A stretch of DNA of 64,000 nucleotides from positions 62,001 through 126,000 of the forward strand of contig DATALQ010000001.1 in assembly GCA_036260935.1 (NCBI GenBank), read 5' to 3'. The first letter of the stretch is position 1, and every line of letters starts with the position of its first letter. This document shows, one piece after another, positions 1 to 8,788 of this stretch. The position numbers and the translations under genes were made by a program. Source of the DNA: JAEYOM01 sp036260935. GTDB lineage: Bacteria > Bacillota > Clostridia > Acetivibrionales > DTU013. The notes under the pieces were generated by a model that was not told the origin of the DNA, searched no databases, and worked only from the letters and a program-made list of their open reading frames with translations.

Positions 1-1132
1 ACCACCACAATATATCCTGCGGATGGACATATGTCTCGCCGTGCCCCATATATCCGCCCCGAACGACACCCTCCCAGAATCTCCTGGTCATCTCCTGTCC
101 CGTTATATTGCCCCAACCGTGGTTTATGTTGCCTTCATATGCGCACTCGTCTATTACTATGGGTTTGCCGAACTGTTCTCTCCATTCGCCGGTATTTTCG
201 GAGGTTTTATATACGTCGATGCGCTGAATGCTGCAGTGGGTGATCCAGGGTTTTTTGTAATCATAGAATTTCAGGCAGTTATGGATAGAGTTAAGGTGGC
301 CGTAAGGATCATTTGCCTGAACCGTATTTCCTAATCTCTCCCAGTCTTCTACAGTCTTTTTATAGGTCATGGTGTCCCAATCCAGAAACAAGTCGTACTC
401 ATTGGCCATCGACCACCATATATTCCTGAACGACGAAAGCCGTGATACGATATATTTTAAGTATCTCTCGTCATTTTCAGCGCCCATGTCGCTGAAGCCC
501 CACCTGTCATAGGGATGGAAGAGTATCAAATCGCATTCGATACCCGCTTTCTGAAGCCCCAACACCCTGTTTTCAAGATGCCTGAAGAACCTCGGATCGA
601 AGCTTGTCAAGTCAAAGCCTTTGTCAGGGGATCCCTCATATGCGTATAATTCAGGTTCGTTATGATTATAGTCATAATGCTTTGGAAACACACACATTCT
701 TATTTTATTGAAAGCGGACGTTTTCAACGTCTCCAGCGTTTTCTCCTGAAGCTCCTTTTTCTGATGTATCCAGGCGTAGCAGGTTGTACCAAACGGGTAG
801 TAAGGTGTTCCGTCTGCATATTCAAAATGGAATTTATCTTTTACCCTTACAGGCCCGTGGTTGTCTTTGGATGGCTCCATGCACTCGAAGCTTCCCGTAA
901 GTCCGTCCAATTGCCTGATATTGCTGCTGGTAGAATAAGTCCAAATGCCTGTCGTTTCCGGCATGAATCTTATTATGTACTTCCCGCCACCGTCATAGAA
1001 GCCGTCAACCTTTACCCGATTGTTTTCGTTACTGAAAGTTGCAGAGATTTTTACTTCCATGTAGGGGTTTCCCTCGGCCGGTCCTTGATATACAGCCTCC
1101 ATTATGCCCCATTTTTCAATTCTATCGCTCAT
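1..1132 (-). CDS. DUF5060/DUF4038-type glycoside hydrolase (clan GH-A fold), 3' end cut by window edge
   Basis: Reading the minus strand from ATG at 1132 gives 377 uninterrupted codons that run off the window, so the C-terminus is missing. Residues about 5-70 look like the DUF5060 beta-sandwich (GIMEAVYQGPAEGNPYMEV), and residues about 95-377 like the DUF4038 (apiosidase-type) TIM barrel. Two carboxylates fit the acid/base and nucleophile of clan GH-A: E246 in WWSMANEYD and E329 in IVIDECAYEG. There is no signal peptide, so a cytoplasmic role on imported oligosaccharides or glycosides is inferred. An in-frame ATG lies at 1138, but 1132 has the better spacing from the GAGGGGAAGG ribosome site. 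It is the last gene of an operon, 35 nt after the PHP phosphatase. The substrate cannot be named. Confidence 0.8.
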   Translation of the reverse strand, partial: MSDRIEKWGIMEAVYQGPAEGNPYMEVKISATFSNENNRVKVDGFYDGGGKYIIRFMPETTGIWTYSTSSNIRQLDGLTGSFECMEPSKDNHGPVRVKDKFHFEYADGTPYYPFGTTCYAWIHQKKELQEKTLETLKTSAFNKIRMCVFPKHYDYNHNEPELYAYEGSPDKGFDLTSFDPRFFRHLENRVLGLQKAGIECDLILFHPYDRWGFSDMGAENDERYLKYIVSRLSSFRNIWWSMANEYDLFLDWDTMTYKKTVEDWERLGNTVQANDPYGHLNSIHNCLKFYDYKKPWITHCSIQRIDVYKTSENTGEWREQFGKPIVIDECAYEGNINHGWGNITGQEMTRRFWEGVVRGGYMGHGETYVHPQDILWW

Positions 1133-1167
1133 TTTCATCCTTCCCCTCTTTGAAATTAGCTTGCATT

Positions 1168-1953
1168 TTATCCTTCATCGAGTATTCTTTGCAGCTCAGG
1201 GATATTCATGCCGGCATGCCCGGGCTCATGGGCGTCGGAAGCGGTCAGTATGCGAACGCGGCGCTTTTTGAAAACCCTCAGCATTTCAGGATTCATCCCG
1301 AGTTCCGAGGCTCCGTAGTTGAGTGCAAGCCCGCCGCTCTGTTCGGCATACATTCCGGCGTTATTTAATGCGCCGGCGAGCGTTTCATATGTTTCACCCA
1401 AATCGTAATCCGGATAATGTCCGAAGCACTTTATCGAGTCGGGGTGGCCTACCCCGCTGAATGCCCCCGTTCCGATCATTTCCAGCATTATTTCATAATA
1501 GCTGCGATATGCTGCGTTTACATCGATGCCCTGCCAGAATTCGGCCCTGTGGTCGAAGCCCCAGTTTTTTATGTAATGGACCGAACCGGTAACAAAATCC
1601 CAATTGTATAGTTTAAGCTGTTCCAACAGTATGTCTGCAGTTTCGGGGATGTAGCAGGCCTCGAGGCCGAACCTTACAATTATCGGAAATTCATGGTCCC
1701 TGGCGCTGTCTATGAATGCGGTATAGTTCTCAAGCGAAGCCTTCATTTTCCGTGACAGCCAGTTTCTCTGGTATTCGCTGAATTCACCGACCGGTCTGTA
1801 CATCCTTTCGAATTCGATAAACTGATGAGTATGCTCAAGCAGGCAGAGCTCTGTAATACCTTTGCTCAGGGCGCTCTCGACAAATTTGTCGACCAGGCCG
1901 ATAGAATATTCTCCGCTGTTTCCGTGAAACAAATGAACATGCGCATCAATCAT
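1168..1953 (-). CDS. PHP-domain phosphatase, HisJ-like (possible histidinol-phosphatase)
   Basis: This 261-residue PHP protein carries the family's metal-binding motifs in order: DAHVH at the N-terminus, EH in LLEHTHQF, E in FGLEACY, H in GSVHYI, H in GVGHPD and DAH in LTASDAHEPGH. The length and motif spacing match HisJ-type histidinol-phosphatases, which convert histidinol phosphate to histidinol. The his operon at 35-44 kb has no hisJ or hisN gene, so this enzyme may fill that step; that is inference. The ATG overlaps the stop of the upstream HAD gene by 4 nt (ATGA), which implies translational coupling with a sugar-phosphatase-like partner. That context allows another phosphoester substrate. 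Confidence 0.8.
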   Translation of the reverse strand: MIDAHVHLFHGNSGEYSIGLVDKFVESALSKGITELCLLEHTHQFIEFERMYRPVGEFSEYQRNWLSRKMKASLENYTAFIDSARDHEFPIIVRFGLEACYIPETADILLEQLKLYNWDFVTGSVHYIKNWGFDHRAEFWQGIDVNAAYRSYYEIMLEMIGTGAFSGVGHPDSIKCFGHYPDYDLGETYETLAGALNNAGMYAEQSGGLALNYGASELGMNPEMLRVFKKRRVRILTASDAHEPGHAGMNIPELQRILDEG

Positions 1954-2771
1954 AAGTCACGCCCCCGACGGTCCGGCGCCAGTATCTCTTTCACGATGAA
2001 TCCCGCTACGCCGTCATTGTTATTTGTATCTGTTACGGCATCTGCGGCGGCAAGCGCCTCATCGACTGCATTTCCCATGGCAACACCGATCCCGCACTGC
2101 CTTATCATTTCGATATCGTTATAATCATCTCCGAATGCAGCTATATCCGATACGGGAATACCCCATTGCTCGGCCATACACCTTATGGCGTTGAATTTGG
2201 TGGCCTTTTTGTTCATAATAACGCACAGCTTTCCGTTATCGGACAGAAGTGTATACAAGTCGGGCGGCAGTAACGATTTGACTTCTTCATGCTCCTTATC
2301 CGAGCAGATTTCGACCAGGACCTTATCTGCATCCATATCGGGAAGGTCGTGAAAATCTGTGCGGACAGTGGAAGCCTTAAGAACTTCAATATCTTCCTTT
2401 GTTTTTCCCCAGACGGCTGTTACGTCGAAATTGGCATATATCCTGTCATTTATCTCTACGGACAGTCTCTTTTCCGGATGCCTTTCCTGCAAGATCCTCA
2501 ATATTCCGGCTGCTTCGACGATAGGAATGCCGTAGCATTTGCCGGTTTTTTGACCGTCTGCGAAGGTGACTGCTCCGTTGTGACAAATGACGGCGGCGCA
2601 CTGCACCTGTTTCAGATACTGTCCGACAACCCTGTAAGGTCTCGCAGTTGCAAAAACTATCCTTATACCTTCGGCACAGGCCTTGTTCAGAACCTCCTGG
2701 GTATAGGCGGAAATTGTTTTGTCTGAGCGGAGAAGCGTTTCATCGAGGTCGACAGCGAGCATTCTTATCAT
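1950..2771 (-). CDS. Cof-type HAD hydrolase (class IIB sugar-phosphatase-like)
   Basis: The N-terminal motif LAVDLDETLLRSD is HAD motif I, with the nucleophilic Asp and the +2 Asp. ATARPY fits motif II, a conserved Lys region (NKKATKFNAI) precedes motif III, and FGDDYNDIEMI is motif IV. MAIGNAVDEA-like sequence near the C-terminus (VAMGNAVDEALAAAD) is typical of the Cof/YbiV subfamily, which dephosphorylates sugar phosphates or flavin/PLP-type substrates. I place the start at ATG 2771, with GTGAGG 6 nt upstream, rather than at GTG 2789. It is first in an operon with the PHP and GH genes. A small hairpin (2790-2805, arms CCGGGC/GCCCGG) lies in its leader. The substrate is unknown. Confidence 0.85.
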   Translation of the reverse strand: MIRMLAVDLDETLLRSDKTISAYTQEVLNKACAEGIRIVFATARPYRVVGQYLKQVQCAAVICHNGAVTFADGQKTGKCYGIPIVEAAGILRILQERHPEKRLSVEINDRIYANFDVTAVWGKTKEDIEVLKASTVRTDFHDLPDMDADKVLVEICSDKEHEEVKSLLPPDLYTLLSDNGKLCVIMNKKATKFNAIRCMAEQWGIPVSDIAAFGDDYNDIEMIRQCGIGVAMGNAVDEALAAADAVTDTNNNDGVAGFIVKEILAPDRRGRDL

Positions 2772-3067
2772 GACATACCTCACAATCACCCGGGCAGACG
2801 CCCGGTTTTATGTTATTATAACAGTTCAGAGGATATTAAGGAACAATCAGGAATTATTTTTATGTTGTGTTCATGAGCTTTTTGCAGTTTTACAGACTGT
2901 TGATTTTTTTACGACAAGCGGTCGATTACAGGGTATAATTAATCTGGGTTACAAGAAAAAGAAGCATACAGGGGATAGGTGTTGTGTCCGGGTGTTCGGC
3001 AGTACGTTTTTGGATATTGGAAATGTATTGGACTATGGACGTATAAACCAAAGGGAGAGGGATAAGT

Positions 3068-4645
3068 ATGGAATATGATCTGATCGTTATAGGCGGAGGA
3101 CCGGCCGGATATCTTGCGGCTGAACGGGCCGGCAGGGCTGGCCTGTCGGTGCTGCTTGCAGAAAAAAAGGCGCTCGGGGGAGTTTGCCTCAATGAAGGCT
3201 GCATACCCACGAAAACCATGCTATACTCCGCAAAGCTGTACGATAATGCCGTTCACAGCGAAAAATACGGAATTACGGTTGAAAATGCTGTTTTGAACCA
3301 TGAAGTCGTTCTCAACAGAAAAAATAAAGTAGTAAGGACACTTACCGCAGGTATAAGGGCAAAACTGAGGAACAGCAATGTGACTGTCGTCGAGGGTTCA
3401 GCTGTGATAACGGGCAAAAGCGGTGAAGCTTGTTTTACCGAAGAGGACGGCAATAAGGAAGGTAGGAATGGTGATGCCTGCCACAATGCTTCTGCGTCTG
3501 CTGCTGGAGTCACGGGATATTTTGATGTCAGCGTCGGTGATAACACCTTTAAGGGCCGGCATATTCTTATTGCAACAGGATCAATCCCCGTGATTCCTCC
3601 TATTCACGGGGTAGTGGAAGGTATCGCTGACGGGACAGTATTGACCAGCGGCGCGATACTGACGCTGAAGGAAGTCCCCGGTGAGCTTGTTATTATAGGC
3701 GGCGGTGTTATCGGCCTGGAGATGGCTTCATATTACAACAGTGCAGGCAGCAGAGTCACGGTCATCGAAATGCTCGACCATGTCGGAGGTCCGACCGACC
3801 GGGAGATAGCGGGTATTCTGATGAAGAATTTCAGTAAAAAGGGCATCGATTTCAGACTCAATGCCAGAGTAACGGGGATAAGGTATGAAGAGGCAGCGGA
3901 TATGCAAAGCGGACCGGCGGATATTACAGATGGAATGCCGGAAACAGGAGCAGCCGCTATCAAGGCGGAAGGGAGCTTGACATCCGGAGGTTTGGATACA
4001 TTTGTCCGTAAAGCTGCTGTTGTCTTTGAGTCGAATGGGCAGTCCTTTGAGGTCAAGGCTGACAAGGTATTGCTAAGCATAGGGCGAAGGCCTGCAACGG
4101 AAGCCCTTGGACTGGATAAGACAGGAGTAGTCATGGAACGAGGCAGGGTTGTTACCGATATATATGGGCGCACCAATGTACCCGGTGCCTATGCGGCAGG
4201 CGATGTCAACGGTATTTCGATGCTCGCGCATACTGCCTACAGGGAAGCGGAAGTCTGCGTCAACAATATTCTGGGCAGGGAGGATTGCATGTGTTATGGT
4301 GCGATACCTTCGGCCATTTATACGAACCCTGAAGTTGCAGGCGTTGGGGAAACAGAAGAAACCGCAGCGGAAAAGGGGATGGACTTCGAGACTTTGAGGC
4401 TTCCCATGACGTACAGCGGAAGGTACGTTGCTGAAAACGAAGGCGGAGACGGCATTTGCAAGGTAATTGTCGATAAAAACAATAAAAAAATAATTGGAGT
4501 CCACATGATAGGCAATTATTCCTCCGAGATAATATATGGCGCAGCTATGATGATTGAAAAAGGCATGACTGCGGAGGATACAAGCAAACTGGTATTTCCG
4601 CATCCCACTGTTAGCGAGATCATCAGGGAAGTGTTGGCGGAATGA
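3068..4645 (+). CDS. lpdA: Dihydrolipoyl dehydrogenase (E3) with two unusual inserts
   Basis: FAD-dependent pyridine nucleotide-disulfide oxidoreductase of 525 residues. The FAD motif is GGGPAGYLAAERAG, the redox-active disulfide is C40/C45 in GGVCLNEGCIPTK, the NAD motif is IIGGGVIGLEMASYY, and the second FAD motif is AYAAGDVNG. The C-terminal base is His512 with Glu517 (HPTVSE). It would reoxidise dihydrolipoamide of a 2-oxoacid dehydrogenase or glycine cleavage complex. No E1, E2 or H-protein gene lies nearby. E3 proteins are usually about 460-475 residues. The excess falls in two poorly conserved Gly/Ala/Glu-rich stretches, residues about 117-150 and 275-315, both predicted to be surface loops. 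The GGGAGAGG ribosome site fits ATG 3068. Confidence 0.93.
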   Translation: MEYDLIVIGGGPAGYLAAERAGRAGLSVLLAEKKALGGVCLNEGCIPTKTMLYSAKLYDNAVHSEKYGITVENAVLNHEVVLNRKNKVVRTLTAGIRAKLRNSNVTVVEGSAVITGKSGEACFTEEDGNKEGRNGDACHNASASAAGVTGYFDVSVGDNTFKGRHILIATGSIPVIPPIHGVVEGIADGTVLTSGAILTLKEVPGELVIIGGGVIGLEMASYYNSAGSRVTVIEMLDHVGGPTDREIAGILMKNFSKKGIDFRLNARVTGIRYEEAADMQSGPADITDGMPETGAAAIKAEGSLTSGGLDTFVRKAAVVFESNGQSFEVKADKVLLSIGRRPATEALGLDKTGVVMERGRVVTDIYGRTNVPGAYAAGDVNGISMLAHTAYREAEVCVNNILGREDCMCYGAIPSAIYTNPEVAGVGETEETAAEKGMDFETLRLPMTYSGRYVAENEGGDGICKVIVDKNNKKIIGVHMIGNYSSEIIYGAAMMIEKGMTAEDTSKLVFPHPTVSEIIREVLAE

Positions 4646-4651
4646 AATGGT

Positions 4652-4681
4652 AAAGGCAGGCTTGCAGCAAAGCCTGCCTTT
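4652..4681 (+). terminator. Hairpin terminator after lpdA
   Basis: A 12-bp perfect stem (AAAGGCAGGCTT / AAGCCTGCCTTT) with a 6-nt loop begins 7 nt after the lpdA stop. The T-tract is short (TTT then GCC), so it may be a weak terminator. It separates lpdA from the convergent histidine kinase gene. Confidence 0.6.
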
Positions 4682-4738
4682 GCCGGTAGTTCAGTATCCG
4701 GCAGTTTAGTATTCGGAAGCTTAGTATTATGAAGCCGG

Positions 4739-6604
4739 TTAGGCTATTGCAGGTATGGAATTTTGAGCAAGCTTGAAGCGTATCGTGACCTTGAACAAAT
4801 CCCCGTCTATTTCGACCTTGAAGTCTCCTCCGCAGACCTGAGTGAAGCTTTCGGCAATCGATAGCCCCAGACCGCTGCCTTCGGTAGTTCTTGACTTGTC
4901 GCCCCTGCTGAAGCGCTGCATTATTTCATCCACTGTAAAGTCCATTTCATACCCGGCCGTATTTTTTACTGTTGCGACCGCGGTGCCGTTCTTGTTCTCC
5001 AGCTCCACATACACTCTTGTGCCCTGCAGCGAATATTTCAATGCGTTGTCCAAAACATTCTGGAACACACGGTAGAGCTTTTTGCCGTCTGCCGTTATAT
5101 TGAGAGAAGCTTCAGGCAGTTTGGTTCTTAGTGCAAGGCCCGACCTTTCGATATCGCTGTTCATATCTGCAAGAGTCTGTTCCACAAGCTTTTTAAGATC
5201 TATTTTTTCAAATTCGACAGGCATGTTTCCGCTAGTACTTTTTGCTAGGTCAAACAGGTCGGATACGGTATGCTTGAGGCGATTCGATTTATCGATAAGT
5301 ATCTTTACATAATCTCTTGCAGTGTCGGTAAGGCCTTCTTCGTTGGAAAGCAGGTCCGCATAGCTAATTATCGATGTAAGCGGCGTTTTGAGATCATGTG
5401 AGACATTGGTGATAAGCGCTATTTTCATGCGCTCAGACTTCATCTGCTCTTCAAGACTCTCATTGAAACCCTTGTTTATCTCATCGAAGGTTTTCCTGTT
5501 GCCCTTGATGAACCAGTAAAGAATGCCCGCTTCCAGGAGCGGCGGCAAAATAGCCATATTGTTTCCCGAAGCTATCAGCAAAAATGTTGTCAACACCAAA
5601 AGGAAACTTGAACAGATAAATAGGAGTTGCCTGTAAAACAATGACTTGGTAAGCGGATATTTTTCAAATTTTCTGCCGTCAAAGAGGCTTTTCAACAGGT
5701 CGTAAATAAAATACCCGATCTGGTAAAGGAGGCTGTGTTTCAAGAACCTGCGCGCCTTCAGCTTGCGTATCAGGGATAGGAACAGGAGCCCGCCTGCGGT
5801 AGATGCGGCGGCAGTCACCAAGGCGAAATATGCCATGGAGAATATCTGCGCCGTACTCAACGGCCCTTGCCCGACCCGCCAGATATTTGGAACTCCTGAT
5901 ATGATCCTTAGCCAGACGACCAGAATCAATATGATGAAAGCTATCTGCAAATCCGTATAAACAGAGTCCAGACCGGATGTATGCAGCTCATTGTCGCCGC
6001 GCTTTCTGCCGGCTACGGCGGCAAGATAGGCTAAAAGCAGCAATTCAAGCACTGTTCCGAATGCTAATGCTATTATGTATGGCTTCAGCCTGTTGGAATT
6101 CTTTTGCCATGCTGCCTGCTTCTGTTCCATGTAGCTTTGCGGAAAAGCTATATAGATTGTATAATACTGCTTCAGACCAGCATCATAATTATTGTAGTAA
6201 TCGTTCACAACAGGCGCCGGGTTGGTGTTTTCTCCCGCAGCCCAGTTACCGTTGTCATACGCATAAAATGCCGTGTCATTCCGCGCAAAGAATTCTCTGC
6301 TGGCATCCTTGACGTTTGTCCATGTGTTATCAATATCATTTATGTAATACAAAAACTCGACATACTTCTTAGGTACGACTTTGCTTTCCAAAATATCCCT
6401 TGTAAAGGCTATAGCTCTACTTACTTCGCCTTCGAAACTGCTGCTGTCCTTGTATTTTGCGACGAACAGGCTTTCAGGATTCGGTCCTTGAAATCGAAGA
6501 TACTGCAAAGACACTACTTGTGCTGCTATTAGCAGTACGAACAGTACGAATGCGATGGTTTTTACCGCTGGATTTCTGCTAAAGCTTCTCAATTTTGTAT
6601 CCAA
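4739..6604 (-). CDS. Membrane sensor histidine kinase
   Basis: The 621-residue protein has a TM helix at about 16-35, an extracytoplasmic domain of about 140 residues, then further TM helices at about 176-197, 219-237, 253-279 and 324-365. The cytoplasmic kinase follows. The phospho-acceptor is His403 in NVSHDLKTPLTSI, the N-box is about 516-524 (VLDNALKYS), and the G-box is TEGSGLGLSIAES near 576. It shows no similarity I can name in the sensor region. The gene overlaps the upstream response regulator by 26 nt and appears to start with TTG at 6604; a later TTG at 6592 is possible. The pair is a typical OmpR-type two-component system. Signal and regulon are unknown. Confidence 0.88.
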   Translation of the reverse strand: MDTKLRSFSRNPAVKTIAFVLFVLLIAAQVVSLQYLRFQGPNPESLFVAKYKDSSSFEGEVSRAIAFTRDILESKVVPKKYVEFLYYINDIDNTWTNVKDASREFFARNDTAFYAYDNGNWAAGENTNPAPVVNDYYNNYDAGLKQYYTIYIAFPQSYMEQKQAAWQKNSNRLKPYIIALAFGTVLELLLLAYLAAVAGRKRGDNELHTSGLDSVYTDLQIAFIILILVVWLRIISGVPNIWRVGQGPLSTAQIFSMAYFALVTAAASTAGGLLFLSLIRKLKARRFLKHSLLYQIGYFIYDLLKSLFDGRKFEKYPLTKSLFYRQLLFICSSFLLVLTTFLLIASGNNMAILPPLLEAGILYWFIKGNRKTFDEINKGFNESLEEQMKSERMKIALITNVSHDLKTPLTSIISYADLLSNEEGLTDTARDYVKILIDKSNRLKHTVSDLFDLAKSTSGNMPVEFEKIDLKKLVEQTLADMNSDIERSGLALRTKLPEASLNITADGKKLYRVFQNVLDNALKYSLQGTRVYVELENKNGTAVATVKNTAGYEMDFTVDEIMQRFSRGDKSRTTEGSGLGLSIAESFTQVCGGDFKVEIDGDLFKVTIRFKLAQNSIPAIA

Positions 6605-7280
6605 TACCCCACACCACCTTTAAATAATTAGGCTCTTTAGGGTTTATCTCGATTTTTTCCCGGATGCGTCTAATATGGACCATTACTGTGTTCTCGACGG
6701 AATAGGCGGCCTCGTTCCATACGGCTTCATAGATTTTTTCAGCCGAAAAGACGATGCCCGCGTTTTTCATAAGCAGTTCAAGTATCCTGTATTCCTTGGC
6801 TGTGAGCCTGATCTGCTCGCCGTCAACTGTCAGCTGCTTTGCATCCGTATCCAGAAACAGTCCGCCGACGCATATGCGTGAAGAGCTATGGGCGCTGCCG
6901 ATATCTCCGAATTTCATGTAACGTCTCAGCTGACTTTTGACCCGAGCCATCAGTTCCTGGGGATTGAACGGCTTAGTGACATAGTCGTCCGCTCCCATCG
7001 ACAGACCGAGTATTTTGTCGCTGTCCTCCGACTTCGCCGACAGGATGATTATCGGAATATTCTTCTTTTCCCTGATCTTCAATGTGGCGGAAAGGCCGTC
7101 GAGCTTCGGCATCATTATGTCCAGCAGTATCAGCTGGATATTTTCGGTCATGACCTTGTCGAGAGCTTCCAAACCATTACAGGCTATCGATACTGAATAA
7201 CCCTCGCGGAGAAGCAGCTTTTCTAGGGCATTTGATATCTCCCTGTCATCGTCCACGACCAGAATCCCGGCCTTGTCCAT
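6579..7280 (-). CDS. OmpR/PhoB-family response regulator
   Basis: An N-terminal receiver domain carries the acidic pair in VVDDD, the phospho-acceptor Asp in LILLDIMMPKLDG and the conserved Lys in VTKPFNP. A C-terminal winged-helix DNA-binding domain follows (LTAKEYRILELLMKNAG ... VHIRRIREKIE ... GIGYKIEK). I choose ATG 7280 because the G-rich ribosome site (GGGGGG) lies 8 nt upstream, whereas the GTG at 7289 directly abuts it. It is cotranscribed with, and overlaps, the kinase gene. The upstream region (7281-7518) is shared with the divergent sporulation genes. Confidence 0.92.
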   Translation of the reverse strand: MDKAGILVVDDDREISNALEKLLLREGYSVSIACNGLEALDKVMTENIQLILLDIMMPKLDGLSATLKIREKKNIPIIILSAKSEDSDKILGLSMGADDYVTKPFNPQELMARVKSQLRRYMKFGDIGSAHSSSRICVGGLFLDTDAKQLTVDGEQIRLTAKEYRILELLMKNAGIVFSAEKIYEAVWNEAAYSVENTVMVHIRRIREKIEINPKEPNYLKVVWGIGYKIEKL

Positions 7281-7518
7281 ATTTTGCACCCCCCTTCCCG
7301 AACCTTATGTAAATCATAATGCAGGATTCTTAAATCCGATTTGATGTAAATCTTACAATTTTCTTAATTAATGCGAAAAAGTTAAACTCTAGAAAAATAA
7401 TAACATAAATTCATGCAGAAATTGACAAATAGTTTACTACAAGTCTCAAATTATACCTACTATAAATGCCGGACATGCGGTTAAAATAATTGCGAGACCT
7501 GAGCTTGGGAGGTATTTG

Positions 7519-8022
7519 ATGAGCTTTCTTTATGTATTGCTTTTGATTCTGCTGTTTGCAGTGTTGCTTTTATTTGCGGTAGCTTTGAAAATAGCCTTCA
7601 CCCTCGATACCAGGAAGAAGGACATGAAACTTGTACTGTTCTGGCTGTATCCTTTTATAAAGATTGTTGCAGAAGGAAGCATGACTTCGCCGGAATTGTC
7701 TGTATATCTGTTTAAAAAGAAGGTGTACGGCAGTTTGATGAATATGCGCAGTCAAGCCGGAGGGGGCAGGACTGAGCTTATAAAGTCTGCAAGTGCTTCA
7801 GATATCCGGATGGATGTGGATTACGGTTTCAGTGATCCCTATATCACAGGTATAACCTGCGGTACCATTAACGCAGCGTCAGAACTTGCTGATTTTGTGG
7901 ACCTCAGCCAGAACCCCGACTTTACGTCCGAGGATGACTATATTCGTCTGGATGCTACAGCCAAGGTCAATATCGGCAATACCGTACTGAATTATCTGAA
8001 AAGAAAAACGAATGGGCGCTAA
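7519..8022 (+). CDS. DUF2953 membrane-anchored protein (YtfI-like)
   Basis: One strong N-terminal TM helix (FLYVLLLILLFAVLLLFAVAL) is followed by about 140 mostly soluble residues ending in a Lys/Arg-rich tail. This matches the DUF2953 family, whose Bacillus member ytfI sits immediately upstream of ytfJ/gerW, the same order as here. The protein's role is not established; the pairing suggests sporulation or spore-envelope function. GGGAGG at 7507-7512 sits 6 nt before ATG 7519, so I prefer that to the TTG three bases earlier. Confidence 0.75.
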   Translation: MSFLYVLLLILLFAVLLLFAVALKIAFTLDTRKKDMKLVLFWLYPFIKIVAEGSMTSPELSVYLFKKKVYGSLMNMRSQAGGGRTELIKSASASDIRMDVDYGFSDPYITGITCGTINAASELADFVDLSQNPDFTSEDDYIRLDATAKVNIGNTVLNYLKRKTNGR

Positions 8023-8120
8023 ACGGCAGAAAAAGATAATGCCATCAATAATTAGGATACCTGAAGGACAACATATCAGGGGACAAGTAAACCTAATCCT
8101 TAAAAGGAGGAGTAAAAATA

Positions 8121-8600
8121 ATGGATCAAAACACGACCGACACGTTGAATCAGAATGTAGATATGCTTTTCAGCAATCTGGAAAACTTTACTCAGAACGA
8201 AGGTGTAATAGGAAAACCTGTTGTACATGAGGACAAGACCTTTTTGCCCGTAGTATCGGTAACGCTGGGATATGGCGGCGGTAACTCCGCAACCAAGGCA
8301 CAGCCCGGTGAGACTGGAGCATCGGGAGGAACTCTTGGCTCTATGGCCGGCAAGATGGCCGGCGGCGCTTTGGGCCTTGGAGCCAAGCTTTTTACGGAAG
8401 CGGTCATCGTAATAGACAAGACGAAGGACAATGTCACGCTGCTGCCCATTAATGCCGCTGCAGGCAGCCAACTTGCCGACAAGATCCCACAGATAATATC
8501 GAGCATGAACATGAAACAGGGCGGCGGTCAGCAGGGCCAGCAGCAAAACCAGCAGGGCGGTCAGCCGGGCGGCTCCGGCGGACAGGGCACTACCATGTAA
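8121..8600 (+). CDS. gerW: GerW/YtfJ-family sporulation protein
   Basis: The 159-residue protein has the family core: a helix with NVDMLFSNLENF, then IGKPVVHEDKTFLPVVSVTLGYGGG, a Gly-rich segment, and VIVIDKTKDNVTLLPIN. Bacillus YtfJ (GerW) is a forespore protein needed for normal germination with L-alanine, and homologues occur in nearly all spore-forming Firmicutes. The C-terminal 30 residues are a Gly/Gln-rich tail (GGGQQGQQQNQQGGQ). A strong AAAGGAGGAG site precedes ATG 8121. The upstream DUF2953 gene completes the usual pair. This gene is the best sign in the window that the host forms endospores. Confidence 0.88.
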   Translation: MDQNTTDTLNQNVDMLFSNLENFTQNEGVIGKPVVHEDKTFLPVVSVTLGYGGGNSATKAQPGETGASGGTLGSMAGKMAGGALGLGAKLFTEAVIVIDKTKDNVTLLPINAAAGSQLADKIPQIISSMNMKQGGGQQGQQQNQQGGQPGGSGGQGTTM

Positions 8601-8709
8601 GTCGGATTTCATTGGTGAAGTGCTCAAAATAGCTTTAAAAAAATAGCGCTGGCGCTTATGAAATTGAGAAAATACCGGAAGCCTAATAAAATGAGCCTGA
8701 ATGTCGATG

Positions 8710-8758
8710 AACACCTGCCGGCCTAAGCATTGCGCAGGTGTTCTGCTTCGGGCTTTTT
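8710..8758 (+). terminator. Possible terminator after gerW
   Basis: A 9-bp perfect stem (AACACCTGC / GCAGGTGTT) with a 15-nt loop is followed, after an 11-nt gap, by a run of six T. The gap between stem and T-run makes it atypical, so the call is tentative. Confidence 0.4.
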
Positions 8759-8788
8759 TCAGGTTCTTTTCCGCGGAGGTTGTATTCG

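Noticed and set aside
8100..8714. A 204-codon open frame on the minus strand over gerW.
   Set aside because: It is antisense to a clear GerW gene, has no ribosome site and codes for composition unlike any family.
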